Translations under genes and position numbers: made by a program | The notes under the pieces: generated by a model | What the model saw: only the letters and a program-made list of their open reading frames with translations | Told to the model about the DNA's origin: nothing | Databases searched by the model: none | NCBI GenBank assembly: GCA_034423115.1 | Contig: DAOUJD010000063.1 | Coordinates: 1 to 64,000, forward strand | Direction of reading: 5' to 3' | DNA from: Bin87 sp034423115 | GTDB taxonomy: Bacteria; Chloroflexota; Dehalococcoidia; Lucifugimonadales; UBA3495 | DNA: 64,000 bases | Part shown: piece after piece, positions 49,636 to 58,059 of the stretch | How the letters are laid out: each line of letters opens with the position of its first letter | Numbering within the stretch: the stretch's first letter is position 1

Positions 49636-52212
49636 CTAACTCAACCAGAACTGTGAACCCGCTTCCGTTTTCAACACCTCGATTCGGGCGGGAAACAGGT
49701 CCTTTAGTTCTTCCAGGTGCGTTATCACGATGATTTTCTCGAATTCGTCCTGAATGGACGCGATGGCGTCAACGATGCGCTCCCGGCCCGCCGCGTCCTG
49801 GGTCCCAAACCCCTCGTCGATGAACAGGGTCGGCAGCGGCGCCCCTAACCGCTGCGACAACACCTTGGACAGGGCAATTCGCAGCGCCAAGTTGATGCGA
49901 AACGCCTCGCCGCCGCTGAAAAGCTCGTAGTTCCGTGAGCCCAACTCGTCGCTGATCAGGATGTCCAGCGTTTCGGTGGTGTTGCCGCCCTGGTTAACGC
50001 GCTGTGTTTCCAGTTTGACGGCCATCCGGTTGTCGGTCATGCGACCCAGCAGGTGGTTGGCCTCGTTTTCCAGGTGCGGCACCGCCGAGTCGATGAGCAT
50101 GGCCGGTACGCCGCTCCTCCCGAACGCTCCGAAAAGCTCTGCGTAGATGCCTTGCTCCGTTTGGGCGTCTTGGTGGGTCCGCTCCAACCGGGCAATCTCC
50201 GACCGGTATGCCTCCATCCGTTCTGCGTCGCCCTGCAGCCGTCCTTGCCGCGCCACCAGATCATCCCTCTCGCGCGACAGCCCGGACAATACGGCCTCGG
50301 CGTTCGTTGCTGCCTGTTCAAATTCGGGCAGTCCCAATAGCGCGGCCCGGTCGTCCGCCAGCCTGCGCTCGGCTTCCTCCAGGTCATTCCGTAGCCGGTG
50401 CGCTCGTTCTTCTCCTCGCGTCAGGTCCGCTTCATCATGGGGCAATCGCGCCGCCGCCGAGTCCAGCGCCAACTTGTCGCCTTCCCAGTGCTGCAACGTC
50501 TGGGTCCATTGGTACGCCGCCTCTCGTTTCGCATCGTCGTAGCCGAGGTCGGCGATCTGGGCGTCCACTCCCTCCAGTGCTTGACGCTCCTCCACGGCGA
50601 ATTTCCTTTCGTCCAGCGTGGCCCGCATGGTCGACAACCGCGGTCGCAGCGATGCCAGCAGTTCGCCCGATTCTTCGCTCTGTCGACGTTGCTGCTCAAG
50701 TCGGCCCCGTTCCTGTTGAGCCGCCCGTTGCCTTTGGAGCAATGCGCGGCTCTGGGCCTCGGTTTGGGCCGCCAAAGTTTCCCGCTGCTGGGTCAATCCT
50801 CCGACCCGGACGGTGAGGTCGGCGTGCAGCCGCAGTTTCGCGTCGATCTCCGATTCGTACCAACCGGCGATGTTGGTGCAGGCGTCCTCTGATAGCGGAG
50901 AGCGGCACAGTGGACAAACCGCGTCTGGCCCTCGCGCAATGGACATCTCCTGCTGTTTGGCCCGCAAGTCCCTGCCTTCCTCGACGCATCGTTCCAGGTC
51001 GCTGGTTCGGGCGGCGATCTCTGCCGTCAGGTTGGAAATCTGCTCGGCCTGCGCGTCCATAGCGTGCTGTTCGTTGGTCAGCCCCCGTTCGGTTTCCGCG
51101 AGCTCGCCCAGTTTGATGGCCGTGCGCTCCGCCAACGACGCCGCAGGCTCGAGGTCTTCCCGGATCCGTCGTTCCAGTTCGCCAATTTCCGATTCCAGCG
51201 ACGCCTGTTCCCGGTTGATCGCCGTGATCAGAGCGGTCCGCTGGTTCTGCAGTGCGCCGTGCTCGCGACGAACCAACTCCAGCCGGTTTAGCTCGACGCG
51301 GGCGTGGTCCAGCAGTTTCGCTCCTTGTTCGATCTCGCCGGCGCGACTGGTCAATTCACCTGCGCTTTCGATGCGCTCCCGAATCGCCGCTAGGTTGGAC
51401 TCTTCCTGCTGAATGTTTTGCTGCAATTGGGCTACGGCATCCTCAGCGACAGTCAATTCGGTTTGTTTCCGGTGCAGTCCTGCCAGTGCGTCGCGTCGGC
51501 TTTGGACCGCGACTGCGGCATCGTTCAACTCCTGCGACAACGCCCTCAGGCGGCGGTCTATTTCCGCCAGCTCCGGAGTGGGATCGGTTAGCTCATCCAA
51601 GGCGGCCCGGGACTGCATCAGGGCTCCCTCGGTTCGGGTGACGCTGTCCTGCCATTCCGAACGCTTGCCGCGGGCAGCCGCCAGCAGGAATTCGTACAAA
51701 TCGAGACCCAGGATAGACGACAGCACTTCCTTGCGCTCGGAAGGAGTCTTGCGCGTGAATTCGTCTGAACGGCCCTGCAACAGGAACGCCGAATTCACGA
51801 ACGTGTCGTAGTCCATTCCCACCAGGTTCCTGATGCGGCCGCTTGTCTCGTTCAGCGTGTTGCCGGTGATCGGGCGAGGTTGGTCGCCATCGTCCAGCAC
51901 AAACAGGTCCAGCTCCGTGCGCCCCTGCCCGGCGCTGCGCCGTCTGCGGATCGCCCGGTAGGTTTGCGCTTTCGCCTGGAAATCAAGCTCAACCCGGCAC
52001 TCAGTTTCACCGTAGGCGATCAGCGAGTTGTGGTTCCGGCTCCCGGTTCGGGCCTGCCCCCAGAGACACCACGTCATCGCGTCGAGCAGGGCCGATTTGC
52101 CGTGCCCATTCGCCCCGCACAGGCAGGCGACGTGCACACCCTGCAAATCAAGGGGCGGCACATCGTCGCGGTAACACAGGAAGTTCCGGACGGAAAGTCT
52201 GAGCGGGATCAT
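49636..52212 (-). CDS. sbcC: Exonuclease subunit SbcC (SMC-like ATPase)
   Basis: 858 residues. MIPLRLSVRNFLCYRDD begins the ATPase head; the Walker A is CGANGHGKSALLDAM (about 32-46). Long coiled coils (about 180-420 and 450-690) flank a zinc hook VCPLCRSPLSEDAC (about 428-441). The C-terminal head has ELFSGGEAFRINLALRIALS (signature) and PTLFIDEGFGTQD (Walker B). SbcC works with SbcD nuclease in DNA end processing; no sbcD is in the window. The ATG at 52212 is chosen because it opens the conserved head. The longer open frame upstream overlaps the divergent ABC gene and is spurious. Confidence 0.93.
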   Translation of the reverse strand: MIPLRLSVRNFLCYRDDVPPLDLQGVHVACLCGANGHGKSALLDAMTWCLWGQARTGSRNHNSLIAYGETECRVELDFQAKAQTYRAIRRRRSAGQGRTELDLFVLDDGDQPRPITGNTLNETSGRIRNLVGMDYDTFVNSAFLLQGRSDEFTRKTPSERKEVLSSILGLDLYEFLLAAARGKRSEWQDSVTRTEGALMQSRAALDELTDPTPELAEIDRRLRALSQELNDAAVAVQSRRDALAGLHRKQTELTVAEDAVAQLQQNIQQEESNLAAIRERIESAGELTSRAGEIEQGAKLLDHARVELNRLELVRREHGALQNQRTALITAINREQASLESEIGELERRIREDLEPAASLAERTAIKLGELAETERGLTNEQHAMDAQAEQISNLTAEIAARTSDLERCVEEGRDLRAKQQEMSIARGPDAVCPLCRSPLSEDACTNIAGWYESEIDAKLRLHADLTVRVGGLTQQRETLAAQTEAQSRALLQRQRAAQQERGRLEQQRRQSEESGELLASLRPRLSTMRATLDERKFAVEERQALEGVDAQIADLGYDDAKREAAYQWTQTLQHWEGDKLALDSAAARLPHDEADLTRGEERAHRLRNDLEEAERRLADDRAALLGLPEFEQAATNAEAVLSGLSRERDDLVARQGRLQGDAERMEAYRSEIARLERTHQDAQTEQGIYAELFGAFGRSGVPAMLIDSAVPHLENEANHLLGRMTDNRMAVKLETQRVNQGGNTTETLDILISDELGSRNYELFSGGEAFRINLALRIALSKVLSQRLGAPLPTLFIDEGFGTQDAAGRERIVDAIASIQDEFEKIIVITHLEELKDLFPARIEVLKTEAGSQFWLS

Positions 52213-52256
52213 CGTGCGCGCGATTGTATCATTCGGGGTTCGGTTGACTCGCCCGG

Positions 52257-52265
52257 TGTTATAAT
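52257..52265 (+). promoter_or_regulatory. Extended -10 upstream of the ABC exporter
   Basis: TGTTATAAT (52257-52265): TGn plus a consensus TATAAT. The -35 is not evident. It lies in the 72-base gap between divergent sbcC and the ABC ATPase gene. Confidence 0.6.
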
Positions 52266-52284
52266 TTCTGCCGGTCTGAACGAG

Positions 52285-53079
52285 ATGGTGGCGGCGAATA
52301 ATTACAGGGCGATGGACGGGGACGGCCCCATCATCGTGGTGGAGGAGTTGCGGAAGCGCTACGGCGACGTTCAGGCCGTCGACGGCGTTTCGTTCCAGGT
52401 GCAGAAGGGCGAGGTTTTCGCCCTGCTGGGCCCAAATGGGTCGGGCAAAACCACCACCGTTGAAATCATTGAAGGGATGCGCACCGCCGATAGCGGGCGC
52501 GCCAGTGTCGCGGGAATCGACGTCGGCAAAGACCCCCGGGCAGTCAAGCACCTGATCGGCGTGCAGTTGCAGAGCAGCGCGTTTTTTGAGCATCTGCAAC
52601 TCCAGGAATTGCTCAAGATGCTCGGCAGCATCTACCGCGCCAAGGTGGACCCTGAGCCCTTGCTGAGCGCGGTTGATCTCTGGGACCGGCGATCCGCATC
52701 GTTTCGGACGTTGTCCGGCGGCCAGAAGCAGCGCTTCGCCATCGCTGCCGCCCTGGTCAACGACCCGGCCGTGATATTCCTTGATGAACCAACCACGGGT
52801 CTGGATCCGCAGGCGAGGCGGCTTATGTGGGAGACCATTGCGGGCTGGCAGGCTGAGGGTCGCACCATCGTGCTGACGACCCATTACATGGAAGAGGCTG
52901 AAGAACTTTGCGACCGCGTGGCGGTGATGGACGCCGGCAAGATAATCACGCTGAACAGCCCAGAGGCGTTGATCGAGGAGCTGATCAGTCGCGGGTTCCA
53001 TCGGGAGCACGAGGTTCGCGCCGCGACGCTTGAGGACGTCTTTCTGGACCTCACCGGCCGCTCGCTGAGAGAGTTCTGA
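52285..53079 (+). CDS. ABC exporter ATP-binding protein (DrrA/CcmA-like)
   Basis: 264 residues. VEELRKRYGDVQAVDGVSFQVQKGEVFALLGPNGSGKTTTVEII contains the Walker A (GPNGSGKTT, about 49-57). The signature is TLSGGQKQRFAIAAAL, Walker B is AVIFLDEPTTGLDPQARR, and the H-loop is TTHYMEEAEELCDRVAVMD. It belongs to the ABC-2 export class (antibiotic, lipid or polysaccharide). ATG 52312 is an alternative start. It is followed after one base by its permease. Confidence 0.92.
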   Translation: MVAANNYRAMDGDGPIIVVEELRKRYGDVQAVDGVSFQVQKGEVFALLGPNGSGKTTTVEIIEGMRTADSGRASVAGIDVGKDPRAVKHLIGVQLQSSAFFEHLQLQELLKMLGSIYRAKVDPEPLLSAVDLWDRRSASFRTLSGGQKQRFAIAAALVNDPAVIFLDEPTTGLDPQARRLMWETIAGWQAEGRTIVLTTHYMEEAEELCDRVAVMDAGKIITLNSPEALIEELISRGFHREHEVRAATLEDVFLDLTGRSLREF

Positions 53080-53080
53080 G

Positions 53081-54181
53081 TTGGCTTCCCGCCCCGAGAT
53101 TTACATTACCTGGATGTCCATCAGGATGTGGGCGAGGGATCGCGCCGCCCTTTTTTGGACATTCTTCCTGCCCCTGGTCATCATGGTCATATTCGGGCTG
53201 CTCAATTTCGGTGAGTTGGGCAAGGTCGACCTTGGCATCGTAGACTTGGCGCAGAATGAAGCATCCGCTCGATTCATCGAAAAAGCCGAAGGAGTGGAAG
53301 CCCTTCGCGTCACCATCGGCGAAGATGCGGACGAACGCGCCGCCCTGGCCGACGGGCAGCGAGACCTCATCGTCATCCTGCCGGTGAATTTCGGTCCCGT
53401 GGCAACCGGCCAAGGCGTCGTCTGGGAACCGATGACGATCCAGGCTCTGTATCATGCCGGGCGTGCGGCGGAGTCCCAGGTCGGCCTGGGCATTCTGCGC
53501 TCCGGCGTGGACGAGATGAACTTTGCGTTGAGCGGAGTTGACCGGCTGGTAACCTTGGAAAGCGAGGCGGTGGCTGCCCGGGATTTGGGTTACATCGACT
53601 TCCTCATGCCCGGCATCATCGGCATGGCGATCATGCAATTGGGTCTGTTCAGCGTGTCGTTCAGTTTCGTAACCATGAAGCGCGAGGGCGTCCTCCGCCG
53701 CCTGTTGGCGACGCCCCTCAGTCCGGTCACCCTGCTAGGTTCCCAGGTGATCACCCGCTTGTTGGTGGTTATCGTCCAGACCCTCATCCTGACCGGCGTT
53801 GCGGTGTTCCTGTTCGGGGCCGAATTTGCCGGCAACTTCTTTGCCGTGCTGTTGGCTGCCGGTTTGGGCGGCGCGGTGTTCCTCGCCCTGGGCTTCGCTG
53901 TGTCCGGATGGGCGCGCACCGAGCAGCAGGCCGCGCCCCTGGCCAACATAGTTTCGCTGCCCATGATGTTCCTGTCCGGAGTGTTCTTCTCCCGAGATGT
54001 CCTGCCCGGCGTTCTCCAGGTGGTAACCGACTACCTCCCGCTCACGTTTCTGGTCGAAGCGATTCGCGGCATGACGGTGCAGGGCGACTCGATCATAGCT
54101 CAGTGGCCGAACTTTCTGGGAATGGCGGTCTGGTTTGTGATAGCCTTCATCATCGCCAACCGCACTTTCCGCTGGGAATAA
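53081..54181 (+). CDS. ABC-2 type exporter permease
   Basis: 366 residues from a TTG start. The first span is AALFWTFFLPLVIMVIFGLLNF (about 23-44). A ~150-residue outer domain follows, and then five C-terminal spans, including GIIGMAIMQLGLFSVSFSFV, VVIVQTLILTGVAVFLFG and FFAVLLAAGLGGAVFLALGF, ending AVWFVIAFIIANRTFRW. This is the ABC-2 / YhgE-like layout. The substrate is unknown. A later in-frame ATG (MSIRMW) about 12 codons in is an alternative start. Confidence 0.9.
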   Translation: MASRPEIYITWMSIRMWARDRAALFWTFFLPLVIMVIFGLLNFGELGKVDLGIVDLAQNEASARFIEKAEGVEALRVTIGEDADERAALADGQRDLIVILPVNFGPVATGQGVVWEPMTIQALYHAGRAAESQVGLGILRSGVDEMNFALSGVDRLVTLESEAVAARDLGYIDFLMPGIIGMAIMQLGLFSVSFSFVTMKREGVLRRLLATPLSPVTLLGSQVITRLLVVIVQTLILTGVAVFLFGAEFAGNFFAVLLAAGLGGAVFLALGFAVSGWARTEQQAAPLANIVSLPMMFLSGVFFSRDVLPGVLQVVTDYLPLTFLVEAIRGMTVQGDSIIAQWPNFLGMAVWFVIAFIIANRTFRWE

Positions 54182-54268
54182 TGTACCCCATGTCGTGACG
54201 AGCCTTTTGCTTGCAATCCATTCTGCAGCGTGCCAGAATGAAATCAGATCACAGCGGGGGCGAGCGTT

Positions 54269-54424
54269 ATGACAGCTATCGCCATAATCATGGCAGTCAT
54301 TGGCCTGCTGCTGCTATGCAGCAGCCTGGGATTGGCTGTGTACTGGCTCGTACTCCAACTACGTAAAGCGGATGGAAACGACGGGACCAATCCCATTCCA
54401 ATTGGAGAAAAAATCAGCCCGTGA
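54269..54424 (+). CDS. Small single-pass membrane protein (51 aa)
   Basis: 51 residues, ATG 54269 to TGA 54422-54424. TAIAIIMAVIGLLLLCSSLG and the following LAVYWLVLQLRK form a long hydrophobic helix (about 3-30) followed by a polar tail. A G-rich stretch (GCGGGGGCGAG) just upstream can serve as ribosome site. The stop overlaps the next gene as GTGA. No family is recognised. Confidence 0.55.
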   Translation: MTAIAIIMAVIGLLLLCSSLGLAVYWLVLQLRKADGNDGTNPIPIGEKISP

Positions 54425-54636
54425 CGCGGTACATACTACCTGCCATAATCATTTTTGCACTCTTGGCTTTGATTATGTTGGGCGGTAGCGCGATTGTTTG
54501 GCAAGCATCCGTGTCATCAGATACATTGACCCCCGCGCAAATCCGGCTATTGGACATAGCCGAATGGATGCTCAAGGGCGCGTTTTTGTCGCTATTAGGG
54601 TTTTTGGTTGGGTTGGGGATGAATATACGTGACTGA
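54421..54636 (+). CDS. Small membrane protein, two spans (71 aa)
   Basis: 71 residues from GTG 54421 in a four-base overlap with the preceding small gene. YILPAIIIFALLALIMLGGSAIVW (about 4-27) and GAFLSLLGFLVGLGM (about 53-67) are membrane segments; the loop between is polar with LTPAQIRLLDIAEW. It ends 5 bases before ffh. Coupling to a second small membrane gene and proximity to the signal recognition particle gene are notable, but no function is known. Confidence 0.6.
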   Translation: MTRYILPAIIIFALLALIMLGGSAIVWQASVSSDTLTPAQIRLLDIAEWMLKGAFLSLLGFLVGLGMNIRD

Positions 54637-54641
54637 AAGTA

Positions 54642-55967
54642 ATGTTTGACAACCTGACCGATAGACTAACCGGCATATTCAACCGGCTGCAGGGCCGGGG
54701 ACGCCTCAGCGAAAAGGACATCGACGACGCCCTGAGCCAGGTGCGCCGTTCCCTTTTGGAAGCCGACGTGAATTTCCGCGTCGCCCGCGATTTCGTTGCC
54801 ACGGTCAAGGAGCGTTCGCTGGACAGTAGTGTCCTGGAGAGCCTTTCGCCCGGCCAGCAGGTGGTCAAAATTGTCCACGAAGAGCTTACCGAAATCCTGA
54901 GCGCCGGAGATCACCGACTCACACCGTCCAGCCAGTTGCCGTCCGTCCTTATGCTGGTCGGCTTGCAGGGTTCCGGTAAAACCACCACCGCCGCCAAATT
55001 GGCGCTGAACATGAAACGGCAGAGCCACAGCCCCATGCTGATCGCCGCCGACCTGCGCAGGCCAGCCGCCATTTCCCAGTTGGAAACGTTGGGCAAGCAG
55101 TTGGACATCCCGGTTTACTCCGAGGATCCCAAATCGTCCACTCCCGCCAAGGTCGCTGCCGCCGGCGTAAAACGTGCTACGGAACTCGCCCACACTTGGG
55201 CCATCGTGGATACGGGTGGTCGGCTCCACATCGACGACGACCTGATGTCGGAACTGGAGGACGTAAAAAAGGCGGTCTCGCCCCACCAGACCATCCTGGT
55301 GGTTGACGCCATGACCGGACAGGACGCGGTCAACGCGGCCCAGGAATTTCACCAGCGTGTCGCGCTCGACGGCCTGATCCTCTCCAAGATGGACGGAGAC
55401 GCCCGGGGAGGCGCGGCGCTATCCATCACTCGCGTCACCGGCGTGCCGATCAAGTTCATCGGCACCGGCGAGCGCAGCGACGCGCTGGAACAGTTCCATC
55501 CCGACCGCATGGCTTCCCGCATCCTCGCCATGGGCGACGTGATGACGCTCATCGAACGCGCGCAGGAGGCGGTGGACGAAGACAAGGCCCGGGAACTGGA
55601 GCGCAAGATGCGCACCGCCAGTTTCACCTTGGACGACTTCCTGGACCAGATCCAGGGCGTCAAAAAGATGGGCGGGTTGTCCTCGGTTCTGGAAATGATG
55701 CCCGGGCTTGGGCGGCAGACCAAGAAAATGCAGGGCCAGTTGGACGAGGGTGAGTTGCGTAAGACCGAGGCCATCATCCGGTCCATGACGCTACAGGAAC
55801 GGTCCAACCCTGAGATCATCAAAGGCAGCCGTCGCCGACGCATCGCCCTGGGCAGCGGCACCAACCCGTCGGACGTGAACCGCGTGCTGAACCAGTTCAA
55901 GCAGACCCAGCGGTTGATGCGCCAGTTCTCCAACAACCCCAAGGGGTTGATGAGGATGCTCCGTTAG
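54642..55967 (+). CDS. ffh: Signal recognition particle protein Ffh
   Basis: 441 residues. An N-terminal helical bundle (MFDNLTDRLTGIFNRLQGRG) precedes the GTPase domain with G1 GLQGSGKTTTAAKLAL (about 105-120), IAADLRRPAAISQL, G3 VDTGGRLHIDD (about 189-199) and G4 SKMDGDARGG (about 247-256). The C-terminal M domain binds SRP RNA and signal sequences (IKGSRRRRIALGSGTNPSDVN) and ends NNPKGLMRML. It delivers nascent membrane and secreted proteins to FtsY. It is convergent with the alkA-like gene, with 13 bases between. Confidence 0.97.
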   Translation: MFDNLTDRLTGIFNRLQGRGRLSEKDIDDALSQVRRSLLEADVNFRVARDFVATVKERSLDSSVLESLSPGQQVVKIVHEELTEILSAGDHRLTPSSQLPSVLMLVGLQGSGKTTTAAKLALNMKRQSHSPMLIAADLRRPAAISQLETLGKQLDIPVYSEDPKSSTPAKVAAAGVKRATELAHTWAIVDTGGRLHIDDDLMSELEDVKKAVSPHQTILVVDAMTGQDAVNAAQEFHQRVALDGLILSKMDGDARGGAALSITRVTGVPIKFIGTGERSDALEQFHPDRMASRILAMGDVMTLIERAQEAVDEDKARELERKMRTASFTLDDFLDQIQGVKKMGGLSSVLEMMPGLGRQTKKMQGQLDEGELRKTEAIIRSMTLQERSNPEIIKGSRRRRIALGSGTNPSDVNRVLNQFKQTQRLMRQFSNNPKGLMRMLR

Positions 55968-55980
55968 ACGCTCCCCGCGG

Positions 55981-56913
55981 TCAGGAACCTGCCACTCTGC
56001 CGGCTCGCAGCGCCGCGAACAGGTACGCCGTCGCATAGGACCGCCAGGGCGACCACCGATGGGAAAACTCCAGCAGTTCCTCGTCGTTGATCTCGGCTCC
56101 GTCGAAGTAGAGACTCGCTACCGTCCTGCGTAGCGCGAGGTCTCCAATCGGGAAACCATCTGGCCGAGCCAGTGCCCGAACCAGTACCCACTGGGCGGTC
56201 CAATTACCGACCCCGCGCAGGGCGACCATGCCTTTCACCACCTCGTCATCGGGGAGGTCGTGCATCCTCTCGAACCCATCGGGCGATTCCAACGCTGCTC
56301 GGGCAATGCCCTGGATGTATTCCGATTTCCTCACGCTCAGCTTGAGTTGCCGCAGATCCGACACTTCGGCCCTCGCCAGCGTTTCCGCCCGGGGAAAGGC
56401 GTACCACTCGCGATCCCCAATGGATGTGTGCAGCCCGTAGTTCTGAATCAACAGGTTGCGGACGATGCGCGCCACCGCGGTGGCAATCTGCTGTCCCATC
56501 ACCGCCTGCACCAACGCCTCGAACACCGACGCCGTCCTGGTATTGTGGTAGCCATAGAACTGCTCGACAACGTCGCGCAGGATCGGGTCGTGCGCTACGG
56601 AATCGTAAAAAGGCCGCAGGTCCTGGTCGCAACCCAGCAGCCATGAGATTTGCCGGCTCGCCCGCTCCGCGTCGTCGTCGGTCAGATCGTCGCCGGTCAG
56701 AGACACGGTCAATTCAGGGTCGTCCACCGAACCGGTCGATTCCACCTGGGCCAGCGCGGCCTTGTCCCCCAAATCCAGCAACCTCAGGTAAGCACCGTCG
56801 ATATAGTCCTCGGTCTTGAACTCCTGATCTCGCGAGTAGCTGGGCTGCCCCGCCGTCATCTCAAAGTCGTACGGCGCGACCGGCGTGATGATCCTGGTCA
56901 ACGTGGTTTCCAT
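55981..56913 (-). CDS. DNA-3-methyladenine glycosylase II-like (AlkA family)
   Basis: 310 residues. An N-terminal domain (about 1-105) is followed by an HhH-GPD glycosylase fold: FEALVQAVMGQQIATAVARIV (about 130-150), the hairpin LRGVGNWTAQWVLVRAL (about 232-248), and the catalytic-aspartate region DGFPIGDLALRRTV (about 253-266). It excises alkylated bases in base-excision repair. The ATG at 56913 overlaps the thpR stop by one base (TGATG), so the two are translationally coupled. The longer open frame upstream is an artefact across thpR. Confidence 0.9.
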   Translation of the reverse strand: METTLTRIITPVAPYDFEMTAGQPSYSRDQEFKTEDYIDGAYLRLLDLGDKAALAQVESTGSVDDPELTVSLTGDDLTDDDAERASRQISWLLGCDQDLRPFYDSVAHDPILRDVVEQFYGYHNTRTASVFEALVQAVMGQQIATAVARIVRNLLIQNYGLHTSIGDREWYAFPRAETLARAEVSDLRQLKLSVRKSEYIQGIARAALESPDGFERMHDLPDDEVVKGMVALRGVGNWTAQWVLVRALARPDGFPIGDLALRRTVASLYFDGAEINDEELLEFSHRWSPWRSYATAYLFAALRAGRVAGS

Positions 56914-57500
56914 CAGATTTCGACCTCTCCCAAATTGGAATAAATCGCGCCCTGCGGTGTCAGTTCGCTTTGGTATAGCCGGACCACGCTGGGACGCCAA
57001 GGCTCCAATTTCGTGATGGAGCAATGCCAAATGGCCGTGCCAATTTTCTTGCGGTCGGCTGACGATGCCCGGTCCCTGACGCGGCCTAAAGTCAAGTGCG
57101 GCCGAAACGGGCGCCGCTCGGCGGACCAGCCAAGCCCGACCATCAGGGTTTCCGCTCGTCCGTAGAGGTCTTCGAGTATGTCGAGTTCGCCCGTGACTCC
57201 CGCCCACAGCACGCGTGGGTTTCTGCTGTTCGGGAACGTGCCAAACCCTGACAGCGAAAGCTCCGGCGCCTGCGCCCCTTGCAACGACGCAACCAACCCG
57301 GACAGGATTTCGGGCACGGTACGTGCATCGGTAGGTCCCAGGAACTTGAGCGTCAGGTGGATGCCGGAGGGCTGCACCCAACGCACGGCGCCCGATGTTT
57401 CACTGCGTAGGTTTCCGATTACGGATCCTAAGGCCAGCGTCCACTCGGCCGGCAAAGGCAGCGCGATGAACGTGCGCAGTGTGCCGTCGACGTCAGGCAC
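56913..57500 (-). CDS. thpR: RNA 2',3'-cyclic phosphodiesterase
   Basis: 195 residues of the 2H phosphoesterase (LigT-like) family. The two catalytic motifs are HLTLKFLG (His48) and HLTLGRV (His135), at the expected spacing of about 87 residues. LRTFIALPLPAEW opens the fold. It opens 2',3'-cyclic phosphates on RNA ends. It overlaps mug by eight bases upstream and the alkA-like gene by one base downstream. Confidence 0.93.
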   Translation of the reverse strand: MPDVDGTLRTFIALPLPAEWTLALGSVIGNLRSETSGAVRWVQPSGIHLTLKFLGPTDARTVPEILSGLVASLQGAQAPELSLSGFGTFPNSRNPRVLWAGVTGELDILEDLYGRAETLMVGLGWSAERRPFRPHLTLGRVRDRASSADRKKIGTAIWHCSITKLEPWRPSVVRLYQSELTPQGAIYSNLGEVEI

Positions 57501-58059
57501 CTTTGAGTTCCTCCCGCCACTCTCCCAATTCCCGGTACCAACCGGTCAGATCGGCCAATGAATACCGTGCGTTGGCCGGACTCGGGTTAGGCAGCACGAA
57601 CACCCGGCTGCTCCCGATGCAACGGTCCTGTCTCCCCAGGTCAATGTTTCCCGCGTTGGGAATGTCCTCAGCGTACCGCAGGTATGCACGGTAGGCGATG
57701 AGGCCGTGGAAACACGCGATCATGGGACCGGCGGCGGTGATCTTTTCCTTGAGTTTTGGCGCGTCTCGGCGATAGTCTGCCGCGCTCAGGCCCGAGGCCT
57801 GGGGCGTGGCCCGTTTCACCAAATCCGTGAAGCCGATTCCCATTTGCATCAGCGAGGCGTCGTCCTCCGGCCCCACCTCGCGACCGACCAATCCCGAGGC
57901 GGACAGGGCCGCCCAAAAGCGATTCCTCGGGTTTGCGAAATAGTGGCCAACGCGAACAGAGTACGCGGACGGGTTGATGCCAATCAGCACGATGTCCAGC
58001 CAGGGGCGCAGGTAATCGGGCAGCGTTTCGGTTACGCCGGCGTTCGACGCGTCAGTCAT
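57493..58059 (-). CDS. mug: Mismatch-specific uracil-DNA glycosylase
   Basis: 188 residues, uracil-DNA glycosylase family 2. The catalytic loop GINPSAYSVRVGHYFANPRNRFW begins about residue 28, with Asn as the activating residue, and the second motif is LPNPSPANARYS (about 156). It removes uracil or thymine mispaired with guanine. ATG 58059 is preferred; a TTG at 58071 would add four residues. The start overlaps the end of the amidohydrolase gene. Confidence 0.92.
   Translation of the reverse strand: MTDASNAGVTETLPDYLRPWLDIVLIGINPSAYSVRVGHYFANPRNRFWAALSASGLVGREVGPEDDASLMQMGIGFTDLVKRATPQASGLSAADYRRDAPKLKEKITAAGPMIACFHGLIAYRAYLRYAEDIPNAGNIDLGRQDRCIGSSRVFVLPNPSPANARYSLADLTGWYRELGEWREELKGA

Noticed and set aside
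52213..53010. Extension of sbcC upstream of 52212
   Set aside because: The added residues are antisense to the ABC ATPase gene and unlike any SbcC N-terminus; the conserved head starts at the ATG at 52212.
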